NCBI GenBank assembly: GCA_963965975.1
Contig: OZ014414.1
Coordinates: 992,001-1,056,000, forward strand
Direction: 5' to 3'
Source of the DNA: Xestospongia bergquistia
Lineage: Eukaryota > Porifera > Demospongiae > Haplosclerida > Petrosiidae
DNA length: 64,000 nucleotides
Under the pieces are notes generated by a model. It made no database searches. It was not told the DNA's origin and was given only the letters and a program-made list of their open reading frames with translations. The position numbers and the translations under genes were made by a program. Positions 31,860-42,800 of the stretch are shown here, piece after piece (the first letter of the stretch is position 1; each line of letters starts with the position of its first letter).

Positions 31860-33008
31860 TTAGGATAAGTGTTTCAAGAAAGAAAATATACTTTGTAAAA
31901 AAGACCAAATTTTTCCAAATAATACCCTTCCACCACCAATCTGGTATGTATTTTGTTCTGTAGTTGTTGGATTATGATCCAATAGTAGAGGCTGACATTC
32001 AATTGACTGAGCATCTACTTCTTCCTTGATGAAAAGATCAATGGTTGACAATCGATGTATATTAGACATAATAAGCCCAGCTCGAGCCGCTTCCCGACAA
32101 CGCACAAGACATGTAAACCAAAAAGGTTGTAACCAATGGTTACAATGCACATGGAGACGCCAGGGATGTGGAGTGTTTCTTGTCACACGATGGTAACCTG
32201 TGGGCACAACAGGTAGTTCTTCAATAATTTCTTTTGGTATGTTACATTGCTGTAGTAATCCACCAATAGCACTGGCCCACTCCTCCATTAACTTATTAAA
32301 ATGTTCATATTCATCCTCTTCAGATTGGCATGTGTCTGGATAAATGATATGGTTAGCGTGGGTAAGAGCTACAACAGCATTCTGCCAAATTTCAGGTCTC
32401 ATTTCTCCAAAAGCTTTTAGTGCCTTTCGAGGACCTGAGTCAAACCTCTCTCTCATACTAATACAATAAACCACCAAATCAACACGTGACAAGATTTGTT
32501 GAAGACGATGGAGATACTTCCGGTCTCGGTCTCGATGGTGCCCATCTTGTAATCCTGGTGAATCCCACACAATGACTTTAACTCTTGCACCCTCAGCTCT
32601 CACATACTCTCCTTCGTATGGCTGTTTTAGTGATGATAGTCCTGTAACAGAATGAGGACTGGCACCCTCAGTGGCAATGTTTCTACCAACAAGCCCATTT
32701 ATTAATGATGATTTCCCAGCTCCTGTTTTGCCTACAAAGAGAATAGAAATGGATTGATCTGTTTTGAAAAATTGCTCCATTTTTGAACGTGCTGTGTCTT
32801 CCATGGTGTTGCCTCCAGTTGATATTGATAACGAGTAGATTTGTTCTAATGTCTCACAAAATCCAACACTGTCTGTTGATTCTTCAAGGTTTTCAGTAGC
32901 ATCAGGTAAACACTCGATACAAGAGACCAATGATGTATACTCATCTTCAGCTGGTACTATAGTTATATCTTCAGCAAATGCTGAATTATTACCAGTAGCC
33001 ATTGTCAA
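31860..33008 (-). CDS. AIG1/Toc-like G-domain GTPase (GTPase 1)
   Basis: A 382-residue intronless ORF. Seen: a variable acidic N-terminus (1-80), then G1 GKTGAGKS (93-100), G3 DSPG (149-152) and G4 THAN (216-219, in VVALTHANHI). The C-terminus ends in an amphipathic or hydrophobic stretch (GKIWSFLQSIFSFLKHLS) that may touch membranes. G1 followed by SSLINGL, WDSPGLQDG and LTHA fits the septin-like TRAFAC group (AIG1/GIMAP, Toc34). Family members are GTP-binding switches; GIMAPs act on organelle membranes of immune cells, but orthology is not claimed. The 5' flank (33009-33640) is duplicated in front of GTPase 2. Convergent with POT unit 12. Confidence 0.75.
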   Translation of the reverse strand: MTMATGNNSAFAEDITIVPAEDEYTSLVSCIECLPDATENLEESTDSVGFCETLEQIYSLSISTGGNTMEDTARSKMEQFFKTDQSISILFVGKTGAGKSSLINGLVGRNIATEGASPHSVTGLSSLKQPYEGEYVRAEGARVKVIVWDSPGLQDGHHRDRDRKYLHRLQQILSRVDLVVYCISMRERFDSGPRKALKAFGEMRPEIWQNAVVALTHANHIIYPDTCQSEEDEYEHFNKLMEEWASAIGGLLQQCNIPKEIIEELPVVPTGYHRVTRNTPHPWRLHVHCNHWLQPFWFTCLVRCREAARAGLIMSNIHRLSTIDLFIKEEVDAQSIECQPLLLDHNPTTTEQNTYQIGGGRVLFGKIWSFLQSIFSFLKHLS

Positions 33009-33929
33009 AAACTTTTAAAGAATTACTATACCATTCACAACCAGTTGACAAGAAGCTGTACCTTAAGAAGAATTGAGTTAACTTGTCACAATACTAAATG
33101 CAGGGAGATCACCAGGGACAGCCTTTGTATGTAGTTTTAGTGTTAATAGATTGTAGTATGTGTAGATGCTAATGGTGTTGTATTGACCAATACAAAATTT
33201 GAACAACTTGGATCATACCATAGACACCTTATTAGAATGTCTATGATCAGACAACTGAGATATTCAATGCCAAATTATGAAAATAATGAAAACTCTAAAT
33301 ATGGAATTTTAAATTTCATGTAAGGAGTAGCATAATATGTGATGACAGACAATAGCTATAAATTAACCACATACTTACTAACCACAATATATGTCATTTA
33401 TATGTGAGTATAACAAACTTGATAAAAAACATTGTTCTACTCCAGTATAACCACAAAGGAGTATTATTTTAGGTTAATAGAAAATTAGATATGACACACA
33501 AATAATTACTTTTTTAATTCCATATTTCAAATTTATACAAGTTATTTCATCTTAATAATAATATTAACAATAACAGGAAATAAATGCTCTTGTAACAGCT
33601 ACTGAATTGGCAAGAAAGCTCACCCTATAAAGTGCTGAGTGCATGTGAAACAGATCACTGAATCACTTGATTCAAGATAATGAAGCAATGTCCAAGATTT
33701 GTACTAAGATACTTGGAAAGATCTAGAAACAACTTTTGTCTTTCCAAATTGTGTCTTTGGATAATTAAAATCACATGGTTGATGTTTGTCTTTAGGATTC
33801 TCCATATTTCTAACAGTTGCTGGCAAAGGCAGGCATGCATAACCACTTTATTACGTGTGTATATAGGATGTGACAAGAAATAAGCAAATGTATTATTAAT
33901 CATGACAATCTATTAATAATAATGAATGT
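33009..33929. other. 5' flank of GTPase 1 and spacer
   Basis: Bases 33009-33640 are homologous to 34638-35240 (for example ACCAGTTGACAAGAAGCTGT in both), so the promoter region was duplicated with the gene. On the minus strand a conserved AAG/GTACAG could be a 5'-UTR splice donor. Bases 33641-33929 show no gene. Confidence 0.5.
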
Positions 33930-34637
33930 TTAATTTTTTGAAGAAAAATTGGTCTGACCAAAACCTGACCGGCCGGACCGGCTCCTACGCCGATGTTGTT
34001 GAAGATGATGGAGATACTTCCGGTCTCGATGATGTTTATGTTGTTGAAGATGATGGAGATACTTCCCATCTCGATGATGTTCATGTTGTTGAAGATGATG
34101 GAGATACTTCTGGTCTCGATGATGTTCATGTTGTTGAAGATGATGAAGATACTCCCAGTCTTGATGGTGCCCATCTTGTAATCCTGGTGAATCCCACACA
34201 ATGACTTTAACTCTTCCACCCTCAGCTCTCACATACTCTCCTTCGTATTGCTGTTTTAGTCCTGTAACAGAATGAGGACTGGCACCCTCAGTGGCAATGT
34301 TTCTACCAACAAGCCCGTTTATTAATGCTGATTTCCCAGCTCCTGTTTTGCCTAGAACGATAATAGAAATGGATTGATCTGTTTTGAAAAATTGTTCCAT
34401 TTTTGAACGTGCTGTGTCTTCCATGGTATTGCCTCCAGTTGATATTGATAACGAGTAGATTTGTTCTAATTTCTCACAAAATCCAACACTGTCTGTTTCG
34501 TTATCTGATTCTTCAAGGTTTTCAGTAGCATCAGGTAGACACTCGATACAAGAGACCAATGATGTATATTCATCTTCAGCTGGTACTATAGTTATATCTT
34601 CAGCAAATGCTGAATTATTACCAGTAGCCATTGTCAA
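33930..34637 (-). pseudogene. GTPase 2: truncated tandem copy of GTPase 1 with internal repeat
   Basis: The 235-residue ORF matches GTPase 1 from its start through G1 (GKTGAGKS) and G3 (DSPGLQDGHH). It then runs into four copies of a 15-residue repeat (type HEHHRDxKYLHHLQQ) and ends in an unrelated Arg/Gly-rich tail (RRRSRSGRSGFG). G4 and the C-terminal half are missing. The repeat derives from the HHRDRDRKYLHRLQQ segment of GTPase 1. Without G4 it is unlikely to bind GTP normally, so I treat it as a partial duplicate; the frame stays open and the copied promoter could still drive it. Confidence 0.7.
33996..34175. repeat. 45-bp coding minisatellite, 4 units
   Basis: Exact 45-base steps (33996, 34041, 34086, 34131), each beginning TTGTTGAAGATGATG, read on the minus strand as 15-residue repeats inside GTPase 2. 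GTPase 1 has one such unit at about 32509-32550, showing that the array grew after the gene duplicated. Confidence 0.9.
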
Positions 34638-35608
34638 AAACTTTTATAGAATTACTATATCATTCACAACCAGTTGACAAGAAGCTGTACCTTAAGAAGA
34701 ATTGACTTAACTTGTCACAATACTAAATGCAGGGAGATCACCAGGGACAGCTTTCGTATGTAGTTTTATTGTTAATACATTGTAGTGTGTATAGATGTTA
34801 ATGGGTATGGTATTGAGTAATACAAAATTTTAACAACTTGCATCATACCATAGACACCTTATTAGAATGTCTACGATCAGTGAGATTATACAAAGCCAAA
34901 TTATGAAAATTCTATGAAATTGGTTTCATAAAAGGAGTAGTGATGACAATAGCTATAAATTATAATTAATAACCTACTAACCACAATTTTACATTGTATG
35001 CAAAACTTGATACAACTAGAAGACATTGTTCTACTTCACTATAACCACAAAGGAGTATTACTTTAGGTTAATAAGAAATCAGGCATGACAGACAAATAAC
35101 CTTTTTTTAATTCCATAATTATTTCAAGTTAATAAAAGTTATTTTGATCTTAATAAAATTATTAACCATAACAGGAAGTAAAAGCTCATGTGACAGCTGC
35201 TGAATTGGCAAGAAAGCTCAGCCCATTAAAGTACTGTTATCAGCAACTAATAGCTAGTGTTGTCTTTATTTTGAGTACAAACCCTAAGTCTGCTTAGAAG
35301 TTTGAAAAGGTAGGTAGATCCTTTCTCTGTATACCAATATAGTAATGACTATATAAGCTACAGTTAATACTATATAGTGCATGGGCTTAATATCACATGA
35401 CATAATTATATAGGCAGTAACTAACAAGTATATCAATTATACAAAGAGTGCATACATGTACATGTTTGTACAAACCATTCAGTATGAGGGTACAGAAGCC
35501 AATATATATATACATGTACATATATATATACTACAAGATCACTCACTTAACTTTCATTATTTTGTTGTTTAGATATATGTAACAAGCTTTATATCTGTAA
35601 CACCAGAT
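34638..35608. other. 5' flank of GTPase 2 and upstream of the CARD-like ORF
   Basis: Bases 34638-35240 repeat the 5' flank of GTPase 1. From 35241 to 35608 there is no gene, only AT-rich sequence with TATATATA runs near 35500-35530. TTTTGTTGTTTAG just before 35573 looks like a splice acceptor, so the next ORF may have a 5'-UTR exon upstream. Confidence 0.45.
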
Positions 35609-36013
35609 ATGTCTCAACTACCTTTTGAACAGAGATCGGACTATCCATCATATTATGATTTAATTTTCCCGCCTACTAAAACACCGGTAGAAGCCTTTCA
35701 AGCTGAGCTATATAATCTCATTAATGCATTGCAGCCACATATATCTCCTATTACTGACATGTTATATGCAAACCAGTTCATTACTTCAACAACAGCATAC
35801 AAAATAAATTCAAGTCAATGTACAGATTATGACAAAGCCCGCGAAATAGTTTATGAGCTCTTACGACAATTGAAAGCTCGTAAAGACTCACTCGAGTATT
35901 TGAAAAGAATTTGTGATTTGTTTGTTAGTCTAAATGATCCAATACTAAGATCTATTACCATTGATATAATGTTGGAGTCTTATTCAACACTTGGTATTAA
36001 ATTTAAATATTAA
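35609..36013 (+). CDS. Small CARD-like (death-fold) protein
   Basis: A 134-residue ORF starting MSQLPFEQRSDYPSYYDLIF. The core from AFQAELYNLINALQPHISPI through DYDKAREIVYELLRQLKARK to YLKRICDLFVSLNDPILRSI has the helix spacing and the leucine/KA pattern of CARD domains. Family membership is a judgement by eye. CARDs mediate homotypic assembly in apoptosis and innate immunity. A candidate splice acceptor precedes it. It ends at a TAA 274 bases before the GTPase 3 ATG; a CARD-GTPase fusion by splicing cannot be excluded, but I see no good donor/acceptor pair. Confidence 0.5.
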   Translation: MSQLPFEQRSDYPSYYDLIFPPTKTPVEAFQAELYNLINALQPHISPITDMLYANQFITSTTAYKINSSQCTDYDKAREIVYELLRQLKARKDSLEYLKRICDLFVSLNDPILRSITIDIMLESYSTLGIKFKY

Positions 36014-36057
36014 ATTGCTATCCTTTGTCTAATTTTGTACATAGAATTATAATACTA

Positions 36058-36228
36058 TAGATGTAGCTTAAATTAATGTAACCAACTTTAAAAAATGTAA
36101 TAATGGCCAATGTTTCTTCTACCCTATTATCTGGATATTTATAAATAGCAATATTAATATGGCCTTTGTATTCCTGCATATGTTAGTAGTATCTTGTTAG
36201 TTTTGACATTACATCAATTAAAAGTCTA
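36058..36228. repeat. Direct repeat A (about 171 bp)
   Basis: TAGATGTAGCTTAAATTAAT through ATTAAAAGTCTA, near-identical to 37174-37345. It lies between the CARD-like ORF and GTPase 3. The two copies bracket GTPase 3. No coding potential seen. Confidence 0.9.
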
Positions 36229-36287
36229 GTTATATCCATATTTAAAGTACTATTATTAAATAGTTTTTATTAAAATATTGACTGTAT

Positions 36288-36959
36288 ATGTCTACTTCTT
36301 ATCTAGTGAGAAACCGTCGTGAAGCCATTAACCTATCTATCATTGGTGCTCGTGATTCAGGAAAGTCTACTTTAATAAATGGGCTTCTTGGAAAGAAAAA
36401 AGAAAAACCATGTTCATGGACACAATCTTCAACTCAAGCACCAAAAGAATATCCAACAGCAGAAAGCTTTGTGTTTTGGGGAGAGACACAAGATACATCT
36501 TCACATAATGGCTATCAACAAAGTGAGGGACATCATTTACAGCATGTCAAAAACGCTGTTACCAAAGCCAATCTCTCAATCTACTGTATTGATATGAGCG
36601 CACCATTTGATTTCTCAGCAATGACAGCACTTGACAAATACATCAGGGATAATCCAGAGGCAGTTTCTAAGACGATCATAGCTCTAACTAAAGCTAACGC
36701 AATCAAGTACCCAGTTGAATGCCAAAAAGAAGAGGACAAAATAAATTACTTTGAGAAGAGGTATCAATCATACACCAAAAAAATCAGAGAATTTCTTAAA
36801 AGTCGCTTTGTCCCAGAAGAAAAAGTTGATAAGCTTCCCTTTGTACCTACAGGTGATTATTCACCAACAATGTCTCATCCTCGGTGGCTTCATGCTGGTC
36901 GTCCTGACTGGTCATACTTGTTTTGGTTTACATGCATGAACCGCCTATTGCCTCATTAA
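36288..36959 (+). CDS. AIG1/Toc-like GTPase with degenerate G3 (GTPase 3)
   Basis: A 223-residue ORF from ATG 36288. G1 GARDSGKS (20-27), G4 TKAN (134-137), and the C-terminal landmarks LPFVPTGD and WSYLFWFTCMNRL match LPVVPTGYH and WLQPFWFTCLVRC of GTPase 1, so the two are homologous over the whole G domain. The G3 segment reads VFWGETQD where GTPase 1 has VIVWDSPGLQD: the DxxG motif is lost, which should impair hydrolysis or Mg binding. It has no long N-terminal region and no C-terminal hydrophobic tail. It could be a nucleotide-binding pseudo-GTPase or a decaying copy. Confidence 0.65.
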   Translation: MSTSYLVRNRREAINLSIIGARDSGKSTLINGLLGKKKEKPCSWTQSSTQAPKEYPTAESFVFWGETQDTSSHNGYQQSEGHHLQHVKNAVTKANLSIYCIDMSAPFDFSAMTALDKYIRDNPEAVSKTIIALTKANAIKYPVECQKEEDKINYFEKRYQSYTKKIREFLKSRFVPEEKVDKLPFVPTGDYSPTMSHPRWLHAGRPDWSYLFWFTCMNRLLPH

Positions 36960-37173
36960 ACTCATTAAAATAAACAAGATTTTCACTTATGTTTTGGACA
37001 ACTAATTTGGACAACGGATTGGAAACATTTGCCTATCAAACATTAAATTTGATATTTGTCATATTAAATGTACTGTCTAATTAATCTATATTATTTGTAT
37101 ATATAACTTAATACTTTGTTATATATACAAGCCCTTCATTTGTTTTACTTTATATACACAAATCCTTCATTTG
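36960..37173. other. 3' flank of GTPase 3 with degenerate minisatellite units
   Basis: No gene. From about 37115 it contains degraded units of the 29-bp repeat found beyond repeat B (GTTATATATACAAGCCCTTC, then ACACAAATCCTTCATTTG). Confidence 0.6.
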
Positions 37174-37345
37174 TAGATGTAGCTTAAATTAATGTAACCA
37201 ACTTTAAAAAAGTGTAATAATGGCCAATGTTTCTTCTACCCTATTATCTGGACTTTTATAAATAGCAATATTAACATTGCCTTTGTATTCCTGAATATGT
37301 TAGTAGTATCTTGTTAGTTTTGACATTACATCAATTAAAAGTCTA
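37174..37345. repeat. Direct repeat B (about 172 bp)
   Basis: Second copy of the 36058-36228 repeat. It sits inside the 29-bp minisatellite: the string ACACAAATCCTTCATTTG occurs immediately on both sides, like a target duplication or two flanking minisatellite units. Confidence 0.9.
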
Positions 37346-37545
37346 CACAAATCCTTCATTTGTTTCGTTATATATACAAACCCTTCGTTTGTTTCGTTAT
37401 ATATACAAACCCTTTGTTTGTTTCGTTATATATACAAACCCTTTGTTTGTTTCGTTATATATACAAACCCTTTGTTTGTTTCGTTATATATACAAACCCT
37501 TTGTTTGTTTCGTTATATATACAAACCCTTCATTTCTTTTACTTT
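37346..37545. repeat. 29-bp minisatellite, about 6-7 units
   Basis: TTTCGTTATATATACAAACC begins units at 37363, 37392 and 37421 and onward, an exact 29-base step, with CCTTTGTTTG or CCTTCGTTTG between. The repeat units follow each other directly with no spacers. It opens frames on the plus strand, but only because the unit lacks stops. Confidence 0.93.
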
Positions 37546-38264
37546 ATACTTGTGTACGTATTGATTATTATTGTACACAATATCATGAAATGCCATAAAA
37601 TGAACTTTTTAAAAAAACCTTGGTCTGTTAGATATAACTCATAGCAGTAAATTAGAGTAATAAATATCGTTATATTATGGACAACCAAAAACAGGAACAT
37701 ACCATCTCAAGTTAAATTATGATGTTTTAATATCTTCAATAAAATGAACACTAATATGTCACATGATATCAGATGACATCAGATGACATCATGTGACATC
37801 ATGTAATTGTCTGGATAAGGAGAGATATTCTTCATTGCCTAAGAATGTCAATTTTTAGTTAATAAGTTTTCATAATAGACTTTTTATAGTGCCACCAAAA
37901 TCATTTTATAGTTGCTTTTTGCTAATCACTTTAATGATTATATCATAGCAACACACACAGCAACTATGTAGAGCAAATATAGGTACATGTATACTTTAGG
38001 TTAAAAAAGTATATACCTGACAATGTAAGTATTGAATATCATACATAGACACTTAAAGATATAATGGCTACGTTAGAATCAGTTATGAGAGATATACATT
38101 ATACACTGATATGTCAGAGTATTTATACACAGAGCATTACATTAATAATAATACTTTATACACATAAACTTTGAACATTATAATATAATTATATAGTTAT
38201 TATATTACTTTACCTGTTTCCCTTTGACACTTAATACTCCATAGATAAAGATGATCTCTTATTC
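37546..38264. other. No gene seen
   Basis: AT-rich sequence. Around 37767-37800 short GATGACATCA-type repeats occur. No coding segment or known element was recognised. Confidence 0.5.
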
Positions 38265-38413
38265 TTAGTCTCTTAACTGATTTGGTTTCTTACGTAACAT
38301 CTTCAGACAGTAATCTGGATCCATAAGAAAATAATGGACTTTATAATCATCATAGAAAGGACTGAGAACAAGAGGAGAGATCTTCATCACACCAATAATA
38401 GTATGACTATGAC
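38265..38413 (-). pseudogene. Lone exon-like segment resembling peptidase C78
   Basis: On the minus strand a good acceptor (CTTATCTTTTGTAG) precedes a frame reading GHSHTIIGVMKISP ... VHYFLMDPDYC ... LRD and a stop at 38265. The spacing of HTIIGV and FLMDP recalls the HTILGV ... FLILDPH core of UFM1-specific proteases/ZUFSP (family C78). If so, the catalytic His after DP is Asp here. No upstream catalytic exon is visible within the window, so this would be an isolated last exon or remnant. It could also be chance similarity. Confidence 0.3.
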
Positions 38414-39306
38414 CTACAAAAGATAAGACTAAGAGAGTTAATAAATTCCTGTCATTAAACCTCTTTATAGGGCTTATCAGAGTGGTCACACTGGGGGGGA
38501 TATAGCAAATGGTACCCATCTTCTGTCTTCAATTATATGTTGAAGTAAAAATATGAATTAGTCAGTTCTGTATGCAGAACACTCAGGGTAACTGCCACTT
38601 TCTTTCTTTGACTTCATATTTAAAATAGCAACTTATGATGAGTACTTTGATGACTGATCCTATATATCATGTACCAGACAACCAGGTGTATACAATAAGT
38701 CAATGGTTGACCAGATCCTGTTACCATTCATTGTTTGCTTACTCAGCACAATCACCACATGTAGATCATGTGACATCACACATTAACTTTTCTGAACTTT
38801 ATTGATATATGCAACATTTTATACAAAAAATGTAACTAGTAGTCAAAAGAACAACATTTTATTCATTTCATACTGTAATACTAAACGTTGAAATATAATA
38901 TTAAGGAGACAATCACTATTTTCTCATCTCAAACTCCTTTTCAAATAATAGTATACTAAAAATTCACGGAAATATTCGGTCTTCTTTATCAACATCGTAT
39001 GACTTGCGGCTTGAGCTCACATATTGCAACTTGCAGTTCTTGAATTTAGAACTACTACCATTAAAAACCTATAAGGTTAGTGAATGCATGGGTTACTGTT
39101 AACAAGCACACATGAGCTCAGCACAGAACTCATGACACAGACAGGAAATTAGTTTTGCGAAGACAGAGGAATTTACAAGTATTGTAATTGTTAGACCCTC
39201 CCTTCTTGTATCTTTTTCACAAAGTGACGACAAGTCGTTGTTTTTGAATAAAGTCTTAATTCTAATTCTATTGGCCAATGAATAATTAATAATCCAGCTG
39301 GGCTTG
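38414..39306. other. Upstream region of the Ig receptor gene
   Basis: No gene recognised. It includes an ATTGGCCAAT palindrome near 39269 (an inverted CCAAT-type site) about 40 bases before the TATA box of the receptor gene. Confidence 0.45.
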
Positions 39307-39404
39307 TATATAAAGGAGGAGAAGTCAGTCATAACTAGAGTAACTTAGTTAATAATAATAAGAACTAGTATATCTATAACCAATCTGTGTCTACAAAGAT
39401 ATTG
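39307..39404 (+). promoter_or_regulatory. TATA box and likely non-coding first exon of the Ig receptor
   Basis: TATATAAAGG at 39307-39316 is a strong TATA box. About 30 bases later a transcript could begin and run to the donor ATTG/GTAAGT (exon end 39404). The matching acceptor TTGTTCACAG ends at 39813, 18 bases before the ATG at 39832. This gives a 5'-UTR intron of about 409 bases. Inferred from sequence signals only. Confidence 0.55.
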
Positions 39405-39831
39405 GTAAGTTGTGAAGATATAAGATATATTGGTTTTTTTGATTGTTGATCTACTGTACCATTTTGCTGTCTTATCACTATTAAACACAAGTACTGGCAA
39501 CTCCTTTAAAAAGATTTATCAACCTGTTAGGATTATAATAAATGCAAGCAGTTAAATACCTTTATTGTTTTTAATGGACTAGAGATATTCTATTATACAA
39601 TACTGATCAATACGAGGTGTTATTTCTGTTGTGAATAACATCGATTCCCTCTCCTGTTAATTACTGATAAATACCAGCTGTATTTATTATGATAATTGTA
39701 CTTTATACCAGGCCATTATTTTATCTAGTGAAAAGCAACAATCTGTTTACTTTTAAATTATATATATCATTCATAAGTTGTCCTTGTTAATGTATCTTGT
39801 CTTTTGTTCACAGATAACTAAAATTTCTAAT

Positions 39832-42800
39832 ATGGAGCAAATATTGAATGAAAGAAGACGATTCAAGTCTACATTTACTTCACTTTACTTTCTCTTCCTG
39901 CTTACCCATCTCTCTCTAGTATCCTCCTCTGGTAAGTAAATATATGCTAAAACACATCATTAATATCATTATTATTGTTATATTAATGATAATTGATAAA
40001 TATTGTATTTAAATCTCATTTACATAATTGTTATATTAAAGGAGAAATCCTACATGTACTATTTTATCATTCCTCATCCTCTTAAGTCATTTTAAATTAA
40101 CCTAGAAAGGAAATAGGGAGAATTTTCGTATTAAATATTATCTCAAGTATTAAGGAAGTTATGTACATTTACACATTACATGTACGAGTTCTTGAAATGA
40201 ATTTGTACATGTTACATGTACTATTTGTAATTAATTATCTTGTTATTTGTTAAGAATGGATGACTCCTCTGCTAATGTTTTTAGTCATATAGTTAATTTG
40301 TCTTATGTATTGAACAGAAAAGGTTTTGATCTACTTACGATAATTAATACATACCATATAAGGTATTAATTAATTGTTTATCCTTTGAATTGACGATTTC
40401 ATTGATATGTGTCAGTATGTCATCAAGTAATAGCTGTTATTAACTTGTGTAGAGTTACTCTGAAGCATATGATGTTTACGTGATTTCAATTTCTAAGAAT
40501 GAAGTCATATATAAAAAGTTTTATGGTTTGGAGGGAAGTAACAGTTTTGGCTTTAGTGTTGACGTTTATTATTTGATAGTTACTGTTCACTAGTCAGTTT
40601 ATACTGTGTGTATATACTTTGGGACTACTTATTTATAGAAGTATACTTTCATATCTTTTCATCTTTAAATTATTTATTTGGGACTGTTATTGACATCAGG
40701 AGAGTTGATCAATACATACAGTGTACAGAATACAGTCTTCTCTGAGGGACTGACTATGTTTATAGTAATATTCAATATGATCTTGTAATATGTACTTTTC
40801 TAGTATAGACCTATTGCCATAATTCTTTAGTGTTCTAATAATGAATTATTAACTAATGATAGTGTTATAAGACTATTTTAGGACATGACTTCATAGAGTT
40901 GGCTTCTAAAAATTACTCTTGTTTAAAAGTTCTTATACACACTGTAATTTAATTATTCCATCTACACTGAGCCAAATAATTGATCCTAAGATTGTTTTGG
41001 ACCTTGCGATACACAAATGAATATCACTGGTCATGCAGGACATGTATACTATAGAGATGAATAAGATGAACTTCAAGTCATTCTTTAGTCTTATTTCTAG
41101 TTGAATTGCTGTGTTTTTTTTTAATGCTTTGTCTTAGCTTTTGTGTATTGTGATTTACTCATTTTCTATTTAGACTATTCTTTGTCTATTAAATGATACC
41201 TCACTTGTTTATTATATATTGAAGCATCAATAGTTAATATAATAATGTTCTGTGGTGAACCGTTTAGCTGACATCAGCTGCTTACATACAAGTCAGTATT
41301 ACAAATGGACATGTTGTATAATGTTCAGATCTTGTCCATCTAGTAGTTTTGTTGTTAACAAGACTAGCTGATAATGAAGGCACACCAATGTGGTGACAAT
41401 GTTGTGGGTTAATAGTCATGTGATACATGTTACATGTACCTCTGTATAATGAGCTTAATTTATTGAAAGTCTCAAACCTCATGATATATCTAGCTACAGA
41501 AAGATGTCATGTCAAACAGATGTCATAATTTAAAGGGTATCTTTTATGAGAAGCACCATAAATTTCAGCAATGTACATAGCAGCCCTTTAAAATAAATAC
41601 ATAAAGTCTTAATTGGAACATTAGGTTAAAGGTCAATAAACCAGGCTTCTTTGTATTGTAGTATAGTTGACAACTTCACTTGTTAGTAATGTACTATGTT
41701 TTAAGAACATGTACACATCCTCCAGACTTATATTATACTTTAATAATGTTTTCTCCTATATCTGCTATTCTGCATTGAGCACACTCTATATTATTAAGAA
41801 CAGGTTCCAATTACTCTCTAATGATGAACTTTTCTTACTAGCTATGTGAGTAGATCAGTCCTTATTTCTTACCTATGATTTTCCTATGACATCAATATTA
41901 CATATATAGTCTAGACAGTTATACCTTGTACCTTGTTCCATATTCAATGAATTATTTGCTTCGTTGATAATATTTTGACAGTTGGGTATTAAGTATGTCT
42001 AAAAGGTTGTGTACAAATGTAAGCAAAAGGTTAAACTGTTATAACAATTTTCTATTCAGAGTTCTTTAAATGAATACAATATATACACACTGAGTACATG
42101 TGTATTTATTTAGAGTATGTGTAGGAGGATTTTGATGATAATAAAAAATATATTCCTACTATACATGTATTAAAACAAAATTTTCCAAGAAAATTGTTTA
42201 GCTAAACACAATTCTTATCAAAGGGTTTGTCCTGACAATTCATTGTGCTATTGTTCTAAGTATGTGACACAGTTATATGTACATGTATTTATGCAAATAA
42301 TATGTTATTTTAAAAGACTCTATTCCAAGATAATTAATATTATAAGATATTGTTATAATTACTAGAAATCTAGAGTTAAAGATTGGTATCTTAAGAATTG
42401 AATTTAGAGTTTAACTAGTTCCTATATAATGTAATGAACTTTGTTCTGATGTCTGTTAGGACTAACATACCAAGAACAACTAAGTACATGATATTACTAT
42501 TTTAATACAAATGTGGTTAAAATATTGTTTATATTATCAGTTTAGAGCTATTGTTTTGAACTCTATCCTTTACTAGAGTCGACTATATGAACTGATGATT
42601 TACTGATAACATAGTGACCACACCCCTAAGCACATGATATGCATTTATTAATAACTATTTGTATATTGACTTAAAATGTTTCCCAATGTTTTCAGTTCAT
42701 TAATATATCTATCAGTTGGGATGACTACATCCTCTTAAGAGTATTTATTTTGAGCATTAATTTACACATGTAGAGGCTTGCAATAATTGTTATGTCTGAT

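Noticed and set aside
33926..34204. Plus-strand frames of Asp/Glu-rich or Met/Leu-rich repeats
   Set aside because: They are the other strand of the 45-bp coding repeat of GTPase 2.
37346..37545. CRISPR-like array of 29-bp repeats
   Set aside because: Units follow each other without spacers and the DNA is eukaryotic.
37311..37644. Repeat proteins over the 29-bp minisatellite
   Set aside because: A stop-free repeat unit opens several frames at once; no start context or domain.
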